From an uncultured Saprospiraceae bacterium (GTDB lineage Bacteria; Bacteroidota; Bacteroidia; Chitinophagales; Saprospiraceae), in contig CALKXE010000163.1 of the NCBI GenBank assembly GCA_938003955.1, forward strand, positions 1 to 38,727: a DNA stretch of 38,727 bases. Direction: 5' to 3'. Below the pieces are notes generated by a model. It worked only from the letters and a program-made list of their open reading frames with translations. It searched no databases and was not told the DNA's origin. The position numbers and the translations under genes are program-made. This document shows positions 1 through 9,524 of the stretch, piece by piece; within the stretch, counting starts at the first letter, position 1; each line of letters opens with the position of its first letter.

Positions 1-12
1 TCGAGACAAAAG

Positions 13-89
13 ACGCAGATGTAGCCTTAGCTACAGCGAGTACTTTTAACGATGGATATCATCGAATAAAGCTAAATATATGCGGCGAT
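13..89. repeat. Dispersed intergenic repeat, copy A
   Basis: About 77 bp that recur in inverted orientation at 29244-29321, with a 41-bp core identical between the two copies and scattered differences outside it. The core contains a near-palindrome around GATATC, and this copy also holds a short hairpin (GTAGC/GCTAC around position 30). No coding frame is convincing. Being intergenic and present twice in the window, it is probably a member of a genome-wide family of small non-coding repeats; that wider distribution is inferred. Confidence 0.8.
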
Positions 90-211
90 CGTTCATCTGG
101 CTTCTATAAGAAACAGTGAATTATGAATTCAAATGGTATAATATATTCCAACACTCCAAAACAGAATTGTTATAAGGTTATCATGATTTTAAAATGTTAC
201 TATCTAATAAT

Positions 212-250
212 AAGACCCAACAGAATTATTAATCCTACTGGGTCTTTTTA
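212..250. terminator. Rho-independent terminator, possibly bidirectional
   Basis: AAGACCCA (212-219) pairs with TGGGTCTT (239-246), followed by a short T-run on the + strand. On the - strand the complementary hairpin is followed by TTATTATT, so it could also end the protease gene whose stop codon is at 359. Whether a + strand gene ends just to the left of the window cannot be seen. Confidence 0.6.
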
Positions 251-271
251 TCTATATCCTGTCAACATCTA

Positions 272-334
272 AATGTCGAATGTCGAATGTCGAATGTCGA
301 ATGTCGAATGTCGAATGTCGAATGTCGAATGTCG
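272..334. repeat. Heptanucleotide tandem repeat (AATGTCG)9
   Basis: Nine perfect head-to-tail copies of the 7-bp unit AATGTCG lie 24 bp beyond the stop codon of the tricorn-type protease gene, between that stop and the terminator at 212-250. The unit number is not a multiple of a helical turn and the tract is non-coding. Perfect short tandem arrays like this are prone to slippage, so copy number probably varies between strains (inference). Confidence 0.95.
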
Positions 335-358
335 AAAAGCAAAGCGGTTCCATCCCCC

Positions 359-3300
359 TTACTTCATCCCAATCGTCTTCTTCATCTCTTCAATAGCCTT
401 TAATAACTGCTCATCTATTCCCTGATCAATCTTCCCAGGCATATTCTTTACTTTGAATTCTGGTTCAGTCTGACTGTTCTCCATCCATTTTCCTTGTTTG
501 TCTTTTGCACTGACTGGAACAACGCCCCATCGAGTGCCATCAGGAAGACCTTCCCATCCTGCGAAACTACATGTTCCTGGAGTAGGCATTCCTACAGTCT
601 TACCAATTTTAAGATCTGTATATCCACAAGCGAAACAATGTCCGTCAGAATATTGAGCTTCATTGATCATAGCGAGTGTCGGTTTAGTCCATCTTGATGT
701 AGGTTCTCCACCGACTACTTTTTTCTCAGTCTCGTAAGTGATGAATGGAGTTCCTGTAAAGAACATCGCTAAGTCAGCTACCAAGTCACCACCACCATTG
801 AATCTTGTGTCTACAATCACACCTTCAGCTTCGAAATATTTACCCATCATTTCTTCATAGATATCTCTGTATGGTCCGTCACTCATTCCTGGGATATGAA
901 CGTATCCGATTTTCCCACCTGATGCTTTTTCTACTTCTAGTCTGTTGGTTTTGATCCATCTTTTATAGAGTAGTCTGTTCTCACTTCTCATTGAGATCGG
1001 CTTCATTGTGATCGTTGCCGTTTTGTTGGTCTTAGGATCTTTGATTTCTAATAGAGTAAAATCACCAGCCTTCCTATTTAAGTACTGAGCAAAATCTTTT
1101 GTAGGAACTACTTGCTCACCATCGATTTTTTCTATCACCATTCCAGCTTTGATTTTGAACGCAGCTTTGTCTAGTGGTCCACCTTCTAAGATTTCTTCTA
1201 TTTTGATACCATTTCCAGTATGGTTCCAGTCCATTAAGATTCCTAAAGATGCAGTTTTATCTCCGTTGGGGATACTAGATCCATATCGGGCTCCAGCGTG
1301 TGATACATTAAGCTCACCTAACATCTCAGATAATAGTTCTGCGAATTCATATGAGTTACCTACATGAGGAATGAATTTGCTGTATTCAGTTTTCATTTGG
1401 TCCCAATCGATTCCGTGGAAGTTAGAATGATAGAAGATATTCTTAGTTCTGATCCAAACATGATCGAACATTGCTTGTCGCTCAGCATCTCTATCGAAGA
1501 CGACTTCACTACTGATTTTAACACTTTTGGATTTTCCCTTTTCTGGGTCAATTTTTTTGATTCCACCACTGCTAATAAGGTAGAGATTTTTCATGTCTTT
1601 ATCCCATTCTAATCCTCCATATCTGACTCCTAGAGGCATTGCCATCTTAGTTTCTTTTGTTCTAAGGTTAGTAGACCACAGGTTCATCTTATCTTCGAAT
1701 CTGGCCAAGTAGTATAGTTTTTCACCATCCTTTGATAATACGGCATCACCAAGCCTAGACGAATGAATAGTCAATCTAGATTTCCAGTCTTTCATGTCGT
1801 CCCAAGCAAATTTTAGTGGTTTTATTTCATCATCTTTCTTGTCCTTGCTTTTATCCTTATCTTTTTTCTTGTCCTTCTTTTTATCTTTATCAGCTTTCTC
1901 TTTTTCTTCCTTTTGCGCTTCTTCGATTTCCTTGATCAGTTTAAAGTCTTCTTCGCCCAAGTTGTACTTGTCCCAGGCTTCTTGATCAAAGAACATTGTA
2001 TAGACATCTCCTTGTGATTGACCACTCGTAGCGTATGATTTTAGTCCATCACGGTTACTCACCCATAGTAGTTGTTTTCCCTTATTTGCCCATTGTGGAC
2101 TATAGTCATAATATCCACTTTCGTTAAGATTTACTCTCTTACTTCCGTCAGCTGCCATGAGAAGAATATCACTATTACTTAGTGTTTTTCCCCATTCTAC
2201 CAATAACCATTTACTATCTGGGGACCAAGAAAAATCTTGATCTCCATCTCTCATGTGAAACAAATCATCTGGAGTTAGAAGCGTTACCGTTTGCTTCGTC
2301 TTTAGATCCATCACTTTTAATGTTCTACGACCTTCTACAAATGCAATCTTCTTTCCATCAGGAGATACTTCAGGTAAGTAGTTATCCAGTTCATTCTGAA
2401 TCAATACTTCTTCCTTCAATAGAGTAGAGACATAGAAAAACGGTTCTTCTTTTCTTAATTTCTTACTTTGGAATATTGACCATCTTCCTTCAGTTTCTCT
2501 AGAGTAGATCACAGATTTTCCATCATGAGAGAATGTTACGAATCTTTCGTTTTCAGGAGTGGTAGTGATTCTTTTTGTGAATGACTTATCTACTGATGTC
2601 ACAAATACTTCACCTCTTGATATGAATGCTATTTCTTTTCCATTTGGAGAGATAGCCATTTCATTGATGCCACTACCGACGGAGATGAATTTATCAGAGT
2701 TAGTTTTGTCTTGTGTTTTGATATTAATCGTCAGCTTCTGTGGTTCTGATCCTTCTTTCATAGTATATATATCACCGTCGAATCCCATACAGATGGTTCC
2801 ATTTCCTTGACTTAAGAACCTAACTGGATGCAGAGAAAATGAAGTTAACTGACTTATTTCTCTAGGATTAGCTGTTGCCATCTTGTGTATATTGAATGTT
2901 CCAGAGCGCTCACTTAGGAAGTAGATCGTCTGACCATCATCACTGAGTGTAGGATGACGATCTTCTGCATCATGCTTGGTGATCATGGTGTGTTGTTTTG
3001 TAGCCGTATCATATGTCCATATGTCTCTTGTTACCGCTGAGGTGTGGTGTTTTCTCCATTCGTTTTCATATCCTTTTTTATCATGATAGAGAATCGTAGA
3101 ACCATCAGCACTCACCTCTGCATACTCCGCAGGGATCGTAAATACTTGACCGACTCTTCCAGCATCTGTACTGACAGTGTAGAGTTCTGGTTGTGATCCA
3201 GAAGGGTATTGTCTATGCTGCGCGGCATCCTGTCTTACTGCACCGAAGATCACATTCTTACCGTCTGCCGAGAACGTAAATGGAGTTTCTCCGGCAGAGT

Positions 3301-3613
3301 GAAATGTTAACCTAGTGGCTTGTCCTCCATCAGCTGACATTGTGAAAATGTCAAAGTTGCCGTATCTATCTGAAGCAAATGCGATGGTCTTGCTATCAGG
3401 ACTCCATATCGCTTTATAATCATGAGCATCATGAAATGTTAGTTGTGTAGCATCTCCTCCATCTGCTGAGACGGTATACAGATCGCCTTTGTATGTAAAT
3501 GCAATAGTAGATCCATCTGGTGATATTGATTGATGTCTTAGCCAATTTGGATTGTCTTGTGCATGAGTTGTTAGGAATAAAAAGCCTAAAGCTATGGTTA
3601 GTAAGTAGCGCAT
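359..3613 (-). CDS. Tricorn-type S41 peptidase with beta-propeller and PDZ domain, secreted
   Basis: 1084 residues, with a signal peptide ending near THAQ (about residue 18). The first ~550 residues are TolB/PD40-like beta-propeller repeats (recurring SPDG/SPDSK..IAF and SADGG motifs). A highly charged Lys/Asp/Glu linker follows (about 565-605), then the tricorn core 1 region, a PDZ domain (about 810-880) and the C-terminal S41 protease domain. The tetrad expected from archaeal tricorn appears present: S771-H772 (VSHAG), nucleophile S989 (YSDGH) and E1045 (MENSQ), so I expect an active serine peptidase trimming peptides in the periplasm or outside the cell. Length fits the family. It is a single gene; its 3' side carries a heptamer repeat and a terminator. 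Catalytic residue assignment is by motif resemblance, not alignment. Confidence 0.93.
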   Translation of the reverse strand: MRYLLTIALGFLFLTTHAQDNPNWLRHQSISPDGSTIAFTYKGDLYTVSADGGDATQLTFHDAHDYKAIWSPDSKTIAFASDRYGNFDIFTMSADGGQATRLTFHSAGETPFTFSADGKNVIFGAVRQDAAQHRQYPSGSQPELYTVSTDAGRVGQVFTIPAEYAEVSADGSTILYHDKKGYENEWRKHHTSAVTRDIWTYDTATKQHTMITKHDAEDRHPTLSDDGQTIYFLSERSGTFNIHKMATANPREISQLTSFSLHPVRFLSQGNGTICMGFDGDIYTMKEGSEPQKLTINIKTQDKTNSDKFISVGSGINEMAISPNGKEIAFISRGEVFVTSVDKSFTKRITTTPENERFVTFSHDGKSVIYSRETEGRWSIFQSKKLRKEEPFFYVSTLLKEEVLIQNELDNYLPEVSPDGKKIAFVEGRRTLKVMDLKTKQTVTLLTPDDLFHMRDGDQDFSWSPDSKWLLVEWGKTLSNSDILLMAADGSKRVNLNESGYYDYSPQWANKGKQLLWVSNRDGLKSYATSGQSQGDVYTMFFDQEAWDKYNLGEEDFKLIKEIEEAQKEEKEKADKDKKKDKKKDKDKSKDKKDDEIKPLKFAWDDMKDWKSRLTIHSSRLGDAVLSKDGEKLYYLARFEDKMNLWSTNLRTKETKMAMPLGVRYGGLEWDKDMKNLYLISSGGIKKIDPEKGKSKSVKISSEVVFDRDAERQAMFDHVWIRTKNIFYHSNFHGIDWDQMKTEYSKFIPHVGNSYEFAELLSEMLGELNVSHAGARYGSSIPNGDKTASLGILMDWNHTGNGIKIEEILEGGPLDKAAFKIKAGMVIEKIDGEQVVPTKDFAQYLNRKAGDFTLLEIKDPKTNKTATITMKPISMRSENRLLYKRWIKTNRLEVEKASGGKIGYVHIPGMSDGPYRDIYEEMMGKYFEAEGVIVDTRFNGGGDLVADLAMFFTGTPFITYETEKKVVGGEPTSRWTKPTLAMINEAQYSDGHCFACGYTDLKIGKTVGMPTPGTCSFAGWEGLPDGTRWGVVPVSAKDKQGKWMENSQTEPEFKVKNMPGKIDQGIDEQLLKAIEEMKKTIGMK

Positions 3614-3983
3614 ATTGTGTTGAGTTTTTTATTTATGTAGGCTAGTTAGGGAATATTTATTTTATATCCAATTAGATCAATGATTCCGTGGGATATAATA
3701 TACCAACAAGACCTATTAGAGTTTTTAAATTCTGTTTTGAGTATGATATTAATAATAAAGACGTGGTGAGTCTATAATAGTTGCTTAGGTAATTTCCCTT
3801 GTTTAAAGGAATTATCTATCCATTTATTAACATAGAATTTAATATTTGGCTGAATATGAAATAAGTTTTTGTGCCCCTCTTTCAAGAGAAGGAGGTATAT
3901 AATATTAAAAGGAATACCAACTAACCATTGTAACCAACATCACGTACATTTGATATATACTATTGAAACTGAAAATAATACCT
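3614..3983. other. Divergent intergenic region, nothing clear
   Basis: 370 bp between the start codons of the divergent protease and CotH-type genes. It must hold both promoters, but I see only weak matches to the Bacteroidota -7 box (for example AATATTTG at about 3841). There is no hairpin with a T-run, no RNA gene and no convincing small ORF. Confidence 0.4.
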
Positions 3984-6143
3984 ATGAAAATATCAAACAC
4001 ACTAATCCTAATTCTCTTTTCATTTATAGGTCTCTCTGGACAAGGAGACTCTATCTTCAATGACAGTTATGTACATGAAATAAGAATCACTTCTGAAAAT
4101 CAAGATTTATGGAGTACACTTTCTGGTGATTATGAAATGAATTATCCTGATGTACCATATCAAATGGTTAATGTAATGATAGATGGTTTAGCTGCTGATA
4201 GTATTGGAGTTAGACAAAAAGGGTTCGCTTCGCATTTCAGTGTCGTTGGAGATAAGAAATCTATCAAATTGGACTTTAATAAATTTGTAAGCGGTAAAAA
4301 ATACGATGGATTAAAAAAAATAAATCTTAATAATGGTGCTGGTGATCCAGCGATTCAAAGAGATAAGTTGTGCTATGATATTATGAATAATGCTGGAGTA
4401 AATGCTCCTAGGACGTCATATGCTAAAGTGTTTATTAATGACACTTACTGGGGTTTATATGTTCTAGTAGAGCAAATCGACAAGACCTTTTTGAATGATA
4501 ATTTTGACAATCCAGAAGGTAACCTATTTAAGAATATAGGAAATAGCTTTTTAGATTGGCTGGGTACGGATACATCAGAGTATCAAAATATTTTTGAATT
4601 GAAGACTGATCACGAAGAAGATGCTTGGATTGATTTTGTTGACCTTATGGAAACGATTAATCAAACTACCGATGCTGAATTTGCTGAAAAGATAGATGAT
4701 GTATTTAACGTAGATTTATATTTAAAGACTCTGACGATTGATGTAGCTACTAGTAATTGGGACTCTTACCTACAGCATGGGCGAAACTTTTATCTGTATC
4801 AAGATCCAGAAAATAAGAAGTTCAATTGGATGCCCTGGGATTATAATTTTGCTTTAGGAGGAACTTTTCCAGGCGATTTTGGAGGAGGAGGAGGAGGAAC
4901 TGGTGAAGTAATAGATGATCCAGAGAATTGTTTAACGATTACAAATGGTACATCTCCATATCCAGCGACGGATACTGTCTTTCAAGCGGTGATAAATCAA
5001 GATAATTTTTGTTGTAATGTTGTTTGGGACGATGTCTGTCAAGAATTATACGATGGAATTGAAGAAGGCAGTGGGGGCGGAGGTGGTTTTACACAGCCAA
5101 TTAATTTGTTTCCTGTTGATATGAGTAGTTCGGAGAAAATACTAATAAGTAGATTGCTAAATATACCATCATACAAAGAGAGATACTACAGAGATTTTTG
5201 TCAGTTACTCGAGAATAATTTCACAACAGATAGAATATTTCCACTGATAGAACAATACGGTGATCTTATTCGTGAGGATATACAAGCGGACAGTAATTAT
5301 GTTTGGGATCAAGAAGATTTCGAATTAGATCTTGATCAAGGAAAAGAAACGCTACCAGGATTGAAGAAATTCTTTTCAGCACAGGTAATTACTCTTGCCA
5401 ATGAACTAGAGCAAGCATATGATTGTGATAATGCATCTTCATCTTTAAGCGCACTTGATATATCCATCAATGAGTTTATGGCGTCTAATGATTCGATATC
5501 AGGACTTGCAGATGCGGATGGAGATTATGATGATTGGATAGAATTATATAACAATACGGATGAGGAAGTGGATCTATCCAATGCATATTTGACGGATAAT
5601 GTAGATAAGCCTAGAAAATGGAGTTTTCCCGTTGGTACAAAAATAGCGGCGAATGGATATGTAATTGTGTGGGCTGATAAAGATACTGGCACAAGTGGGT
5701 ATCATGCTAACTTCAAACTTGCAAAGGCGGGAGGATTTATTATGCTCATGGATGATAATTTAGTATTAGATTCATTATCTTATGATGCACAGGAAACTAA
5801 TATTACTTCGTCTAGAGTGCCTAATGGACTAGGTGATTTTACTTCACAAGATCCTACGTTTAATCAAAATAATACTGGTGTGACAAATACTCAGGACCTG
5901 GGTAAGAGTACTGTGAATGTGTATCCTAATCCTGTCAATAACTACATCAATATAGATTTTGAATCTAGCGGAAATAGATCTATCAATTTATCAAATGGAG
6001 TAGGGCAGTCGATATTGGCGCAAGCAATAAAAGATCAGAAAAATCTTGTCCAACTACCTAATCTTAGAACTGGTATTTATTTCTTGACGGTAAGGGAAGG
6101 AAGTGAAATATTATTAACTGAAAAAATTACGGTATTCCCGTAA
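3984..6143 (+). CDS. CotH-family protein with lamin-tail domain and T9SS sorting domain
   Basis: 719 residues from ATG 3984. An in-frame TTG at 3963 adds seven residues, but the ATG starts directly on the signal peptide (MKISNTLILILFSFIGLSGQ), so I prefer it. Residues about 25-460 are a CotH-type (spore-coat-kinase-like) domain with motifs such as LYVLVEQID and MPWDYNFALGG. Residues about 488-610 form a lamin-tail (LTD) domain beginning INEFMASND. The last ~80 residues are a T9SS type A sorting domain (VYPNPVNN start). A cysteine-rich segment (C343, C344, W348, C352) bounded by two glycine runs (300-305 and 364-368) is inserted inside the CotH domain. Expected to be exported and attached to the cell surface or released; substrate unknown. 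Confidence 0.9.
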   Translation: MKISNTLILILFSFIGLSGQGDSIFNDSYVHEIRITSENQDLWSTLSGDYEMNYPDVPYQMVNVMIDGLAADSIGVRQKGFASHFSVVGDKKSIKLDFNKFVSGKKYDGLKKINLNNGAGDPAIQRDKLCYDIMNNAGVNAPRTSYAKVFINDTYWGLYVLVEQIDKTFLNDNFDNPEGNLFKNIGNSFLDWLGTDTSEYQNIFELKTDHEEDAWIDFVDLMETINQTTDAEFAEKIDDVFNVDLYLKTLTIDVATSNWDSYLQHGRNFYLYQDPENKKFNWMPWDYNFALGGTFPGDFGGGGGGTGEVIDDPENCLTITNGTSPYPATDTVFQAVINQDNFCCNVVWDDVCQELYDGIEEGSGGGGGFTQPINLFPVDMSSSEKILISRLLNIPSYKERYYRDFCQLLENNFTTDRIFPLIEQYGDLIREDIQADSNYVWDQEDFELDLDQGKETLPGLKKFFSAQVITLANELEQAYDCDNASSSLSALDISINEFMASNDSISGLADADGDYDDWIELYNNTDEEVDLSNAYLTDNVDKPRKWSFPVGTKIAANGYVIVWADKDTGTSGYHANFKLAKAGGFIMLMDDNLVLDSLSYDAQETNITSSRVPNGLGDFTSQDPTFNQNNTGVTNTQDLGKSTVNVYPNPVNNYINIDFESSGNRSINLSNGVGQSILAQAIKDQKNLVQLPNLRTGIYFLTVREGSEILLTEKITVFP

Positions 6144-6161
6144 AACGATAATTTCGAATAT

Positions 6162-6200
6162 AAAAAGAGCCAAATCTAAATCATAGATTTGGCTCTTTTT
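6162..6200. terminator. Strong bidirectional terminator
   Basis: A 16-bp perfect stem (6162-6177 with 6185-6200) and a 7-nt loop, flanked by A-runs on one side and T-runs on the other. It lies between the convergent CotH-type gene and the TonB-dependent receptor gene and can serve both. Confidence 0.93.
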
Positions 6201-6252
6201 ATATCACTTAATACCAATTGATAATAAGCACGAATAGATACGTAATATCTGA

Positions 6253-8838
6253 TTAAGGCATTCTATATCTCATACCCACATATACAACTCTTCCCTGCAC
6301 AGGTCCCCAAACCAATGAAGAGTCAAAATACTCTCCCCACGGATTATCAAATTGGATGATTGCATTTTCTTGTCTAAAATCTAGTAAGTTCTCTCCACCT
6401 AGATATACATCTAGATTTTTGCCTATTTTTTTACTGACCTGACCATTGAATGTAAAGTAAGCTGGGCTTTCTGTACTTATTCTAAATTCTTCTGGATTAC
6501 TCGCAGTAGTCGGGATTCTCTTCGTAGATATCCAGTTTCCTGTTAGATCAAACGACCATTTCGATTCTGTCTCATAAGCAAGATTGAAGAATGCTCTTTG
6601 TTTCGCAACTAGAGGTCTTACATCTGACCCACTTTCATAATCCGTCCTTGGATTATTGAATCTGTAAGCTAATCTCAAATCAAAACCATCTAATAACTCA
6701 ACATCAACCTGAGATTGAATACTATGACTATAAGACTTGCCATCAAGATTATAGAAATGTACTTCCTGAGGATTCATATCATAATCAACAATTACTTGCT
6801 GATCGAATGTGGTGTAGTAATAATCAACTCCAAAAATCGCTGATCGGCCATTGATCATGATCTCTTTTGTGAAATTAATACCTGCATTGTAACTGATCTC
6901 TGCATTAAGTCCATAAGGAGCATCAGAATTTTCGTCATTGTCGATGATGATTGATCGGTTACTAGCAAATAGACCTATGTTTTCAGAGAATATAGTAGCG
7001 GTTCGTTGTCCTCTACCTGCTGCGATTCTCCATGACGTAGTCTCGGTAGGGTTATACTTCATGTGGATTCTTGGAGTGACGAAAAAACCAAAGTTGTTAT
7101 GATAATCTCCTCTTAATCCAAGTACAAGTGTATACTTTTCGTTAGGTACGAATTGGTACTCAGTGAATGCACCTATTAGATGTTCTTCTCTATCAAATTG
7201 ATATGTACTGATATCTTCCGCAATATCATCAAATTGATAGCTGGCACCGTATTTTATTTGATTCTTTGTGCTATTGATTATAGTCTGGTAGATATAGTTA
7301 GCATAGAGTGAAGTCTGCTGAGCGTCATAAGGTCTGTCTCCGAAAGTTGCCTCTTGATTATGAAGACTTGCACTTAACTGTAACCCATAACTAGTATTCG
7401 GTTTGTCCTCGAAAACTTTACCAATCTTAGCCCATCCTTCTAGCCTTTCAGTAAGGAAGTCCGCTCTCCATCTAGCCGGAGTTGGAAGATCATTCAAGTT
7501 CACACCTTGACCTGAAGACTTGTCTATGTAAGTTCCTTTTATTCCGAATTGAGCAAATCTTCCTTGGCCACTGTTATATTTCCAACGATTCATTGCAATA
7601 ACCTGAGTGTTATCAGGCATGTCTTGGAATCCATCATTATTTCGATCTTGGACCTTATTCTGATAATTACCATGGAGTAGGTACCCCGTAGCCCACTTAT
7701 CATTTATTTTGAATGCTTGATCTATATTTACTTCCATCCTTTGAGCCATGTTAGCATATAAATTAACAAATAGCTTATCACTTAATTCTGGTTTCTTAAT
7801 CTCTACGTTGATCTGTCCGGTCATGCTTTCTGGTCCATTGACTACTGATCCAGCTCCCATATTCAATTGAATGCTTTCTACCCATGTTCCAGGCGTATAT
7901 GAGAACCCATTTGAGGATGCAAGTCCTCGAATGAACGGCATGTTCTCTCTAGTGACTTGGACATATGGTCCTGCAAGTCCAAGCATCTCAATCTTACGAG
8001 TTCCCGTCACGGCATCCGTTGATACAGCATCCACAGATGGAGTCGTTTCGAAACTTTCACTAAGATTACAACAAGCGGCTTTACACAATTCCTTCTCTGT
8101 TATTTTCTGAGATTTTATAGGATCTATGAATGATACTTGAGTACTTTTTCGCTTATGTACTACTTCTATTGCGTCCATTATGAGACTTGACTTCATAGTA
8201 ATGGAGACAGTCTTGTTTCCTTGCATGTTGATTGTATCATTCTCATATCCTAGATAGCTAACCACAAGTAGATCTTCATCTATCTTATCATGTGGCTTTT
8301 GGAATGTGAAATATCCATCAACATCCGTCGCAGTTCCAGATCCAGTATTTGCAAGAGATATATTTGCTCCTATAAGTGGAAGTAGTTCTCCTGTTATAGT
8401 CATTTCATATACCATTCCTGATATCTTATGGTCATCATGATCGTCTCCATCTCCTTCTTTTTGATCAGATTCAGTCCCTTCTTCAGTATTGTGTGCAGCA
8501 CGTATTTCTTCGTCTCTATATTTACAACATCCATGAAGATTAGCATACACTTCTGCCGTTGCCTTGACCTTGTCAGTATCATGACCAACAGCCGCTAAAG
8601 CTTCGTGTAATTCTTGTTCTTGAAAAAGACCAGCTGAATACTCAACTGTGAGCATTTCTTCCGAAATGTCATAAGCAGCGCCTGATATTCCTATGATTCC
8701 TTTGGCAGTCGTTTCTATTCGTGTTTGACACATCCCACATATGCCTGATACTTTTATCTCAAGTGTTGATTGAGCACTGATATCTATCGATGATATGAGT
8801 ACCAAGCAAATCACTATGTATTTAATTATTGATTTCAT
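6253..8838 (-). CDS. TonB-dependent outer-membrane receptor with N-terminal HMA domain
   Basis: 861 residues with a signal peptide (about 1-22). Residues ~25-95 form a heavy-metal-associated domain with a CxxC pair (C34, C37 in GICGMC). A His/Asp-rich linker follows (~120-137), then a carboxypeptidase-D-like regulatory domain (~138-215), a plug with the cysteine motif KAACCNLSESFE, and a beta-barrel ending in an aromatic/MRYRMP terminus. This architecture is a recognisable Bacteroidota family thought to take up copper or another soft metal, powered by TonB-ExbBD. The metal is inferred from the HMA and CC motifs and is not proven. It lies 240 bp downstream of the small Cys-rich gene on the same strand, which may be co-transcribed with it. 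Confidence 0.9.
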   Translation of the reverse strand: MKSIIKYIVICLVLISSIDISAQSTLEIKVSGICGMCQTRIETTAKGIIGISGAAYDISEEMLTVEYSAGLFQEQELHEALAAVGHDTDKVKATAEVYANLHGCCKYRDEEIRAAHNTEEGTESDQKEGDGDDHDDHKISGMVYEMTITGELLPLIGANISLANTGSGTATDVDGYFTFQKPHDKIDEDLLVVSYLGYENDTINMQGNKTVSITMKSSLIMDAIEVVHKRKSTQVSFIDPIKSQKITEKELCKAACCNLSESFETTPSVDAVSTDAVTGTRKIEMLGLAGPYVQVTRENMPFIRGLASSNGFSYTPGTWVESIQLNMGAGSVVNGPESMTGQINVEIKKPELSDKLFVNLYANMAQRMEVNIDQAFKINDKWATGYLLHGNYQNKVQDRNNDGFQDMPDNTQVIAMNRWKYNSGQGRFAQFGIKGTYIDKSSGQGVNLNDLPTPARWRADFLTERLEGWAKIGKVFEDKPNTSYGLQLSASLHNQEATFGDRPYDAQQTSLYANYIYQTIINSTKNQIKYGASYQFDDIAEDISTYQFDREEHLIGAFTEYQFVPNEKYTLVLGLRGDYHNNFGFFVTPRIHMKYNPTETTSWRIAAGRGQRTATIFSENIGLFASNRSIIIDNDENSDAPYGLNAEISYNAGINFTKEIMINGRSAIFGVDYYYTTFDQQVIVDYDMNPQEVHFYNLDGKSYSHSIQSQVDVELLDGFDLRLAYRFNNPRTDYESGSDVRPLVAKQRAFFNLAYETESKWSFDLTGNWISTKRIPTTASNPEEFRISTESPAYFTFNGQVSKKIGKNLDVYLGGENLLDFRQENAIIQFDNPWGEYFDSSLVWGPVQGRVVYVGMRYRMP

Positions 8839-9078
8839 TATTTTAGTTTGTATTGTGTAAACCTAAGTTTAGCCATGCATAGCGGCGTAAAACTCTATTT
8901 GTAGGTTTATGGAAATTATTATATTACTTATTTTGAAATAGGAATGTCTGAAATATGATTGTGACAAGTCCTGTAACAAATAAGTGAGGGAAGCAGTATC
9001 TAAATAAATGTTGATCGATGAAACACGTGAATGAATCTCAACTTAATTAGTATTAGACATACTTATCCAAATAGATAA

Positions 9079-9429
9079 TTATCCTAGTAAGACTGGTGGG
9101 TGGAAAATTGGAAATGGAATAGAAAATCCATATGTGTCTGCATAGTTGTAGATGTCTTTCTCAGCTTCTCCTTGATATGAGAGCTCTCCGAAAGAAGTAT
9201 TGAATAGTGAAACATGAATACAACAGGTACAGTCACAGACAGAACCTTCACAACATAAATTTGCGCTCTCTGTTTCTACTGTATCACAGTCAGTATCTCC
9301 ATCAAGAACTAAAGTAGATGTACAACAATTGTCGGTCGAAAACATGATCGACGAAAATTGTGATAAGCTTTCCTGAACACTGGAAAACAAAATCATGATG
9401 GATAATATGAATGCTAAGCGTATTTTCAC
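9079..9429 (-). CDS. Small cysteine-rich exported protein
   Basis: 116 residues with an N-terminal signal peptide (MKIRLAFILSIMILFSSVQ), then a core unusually rich in cysteine: pairs at NCCTS, NLCCEG and CDCTCCIH, eleven Cys in about 50 residues. I do not recognise a named family with certainty. Small Cys-containing exported proteins are common next to HMA-type TonB receptors in Bacteroidota, and this one precedes such a receptor on the same strand, so a periplasmic metal-binding or metal-sensing role is a reasonable inference. The C-terminal tail (PIFHPPVLLG) is hydrophobic. The signal peptide and the cysteine pattern make it a real gene rather than a chance frame. Confidence 0.75.
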   Translation of the reverse strand: MKIRLAFILSIMILFSSVQESLSQFSSIMFSTDNCCTSTLVLDGDTDCDTVETESANLCCEGSVCDCTCCIHVSLFNTSFGELSYQGEAEKDIYNYADTYGFSIPFPIFHPPVLLG

Positions 9430-9524
9430 TGACGCAAATATAGGTCTTATTTATGAGTAGTGCTCAAATGAATAGATAATGTAGTGTTAATAGCTGGTAT
9501 TGAGATTCCTCGGGGTAACAAATC

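Noticed and set aside
272-334. CRISPR array
   Set aside because: The repeated unit is 7 bp and contiguous, with no spacers and no cas genes nearby.
1794-1985. Open frame of Ser/Phe/Leu-rich protein on the + strand
   Set aside because: It is the antisense of the Lys/Asp-rich linker of the tricorn-type protease; low-complexity complement, no independent signals.
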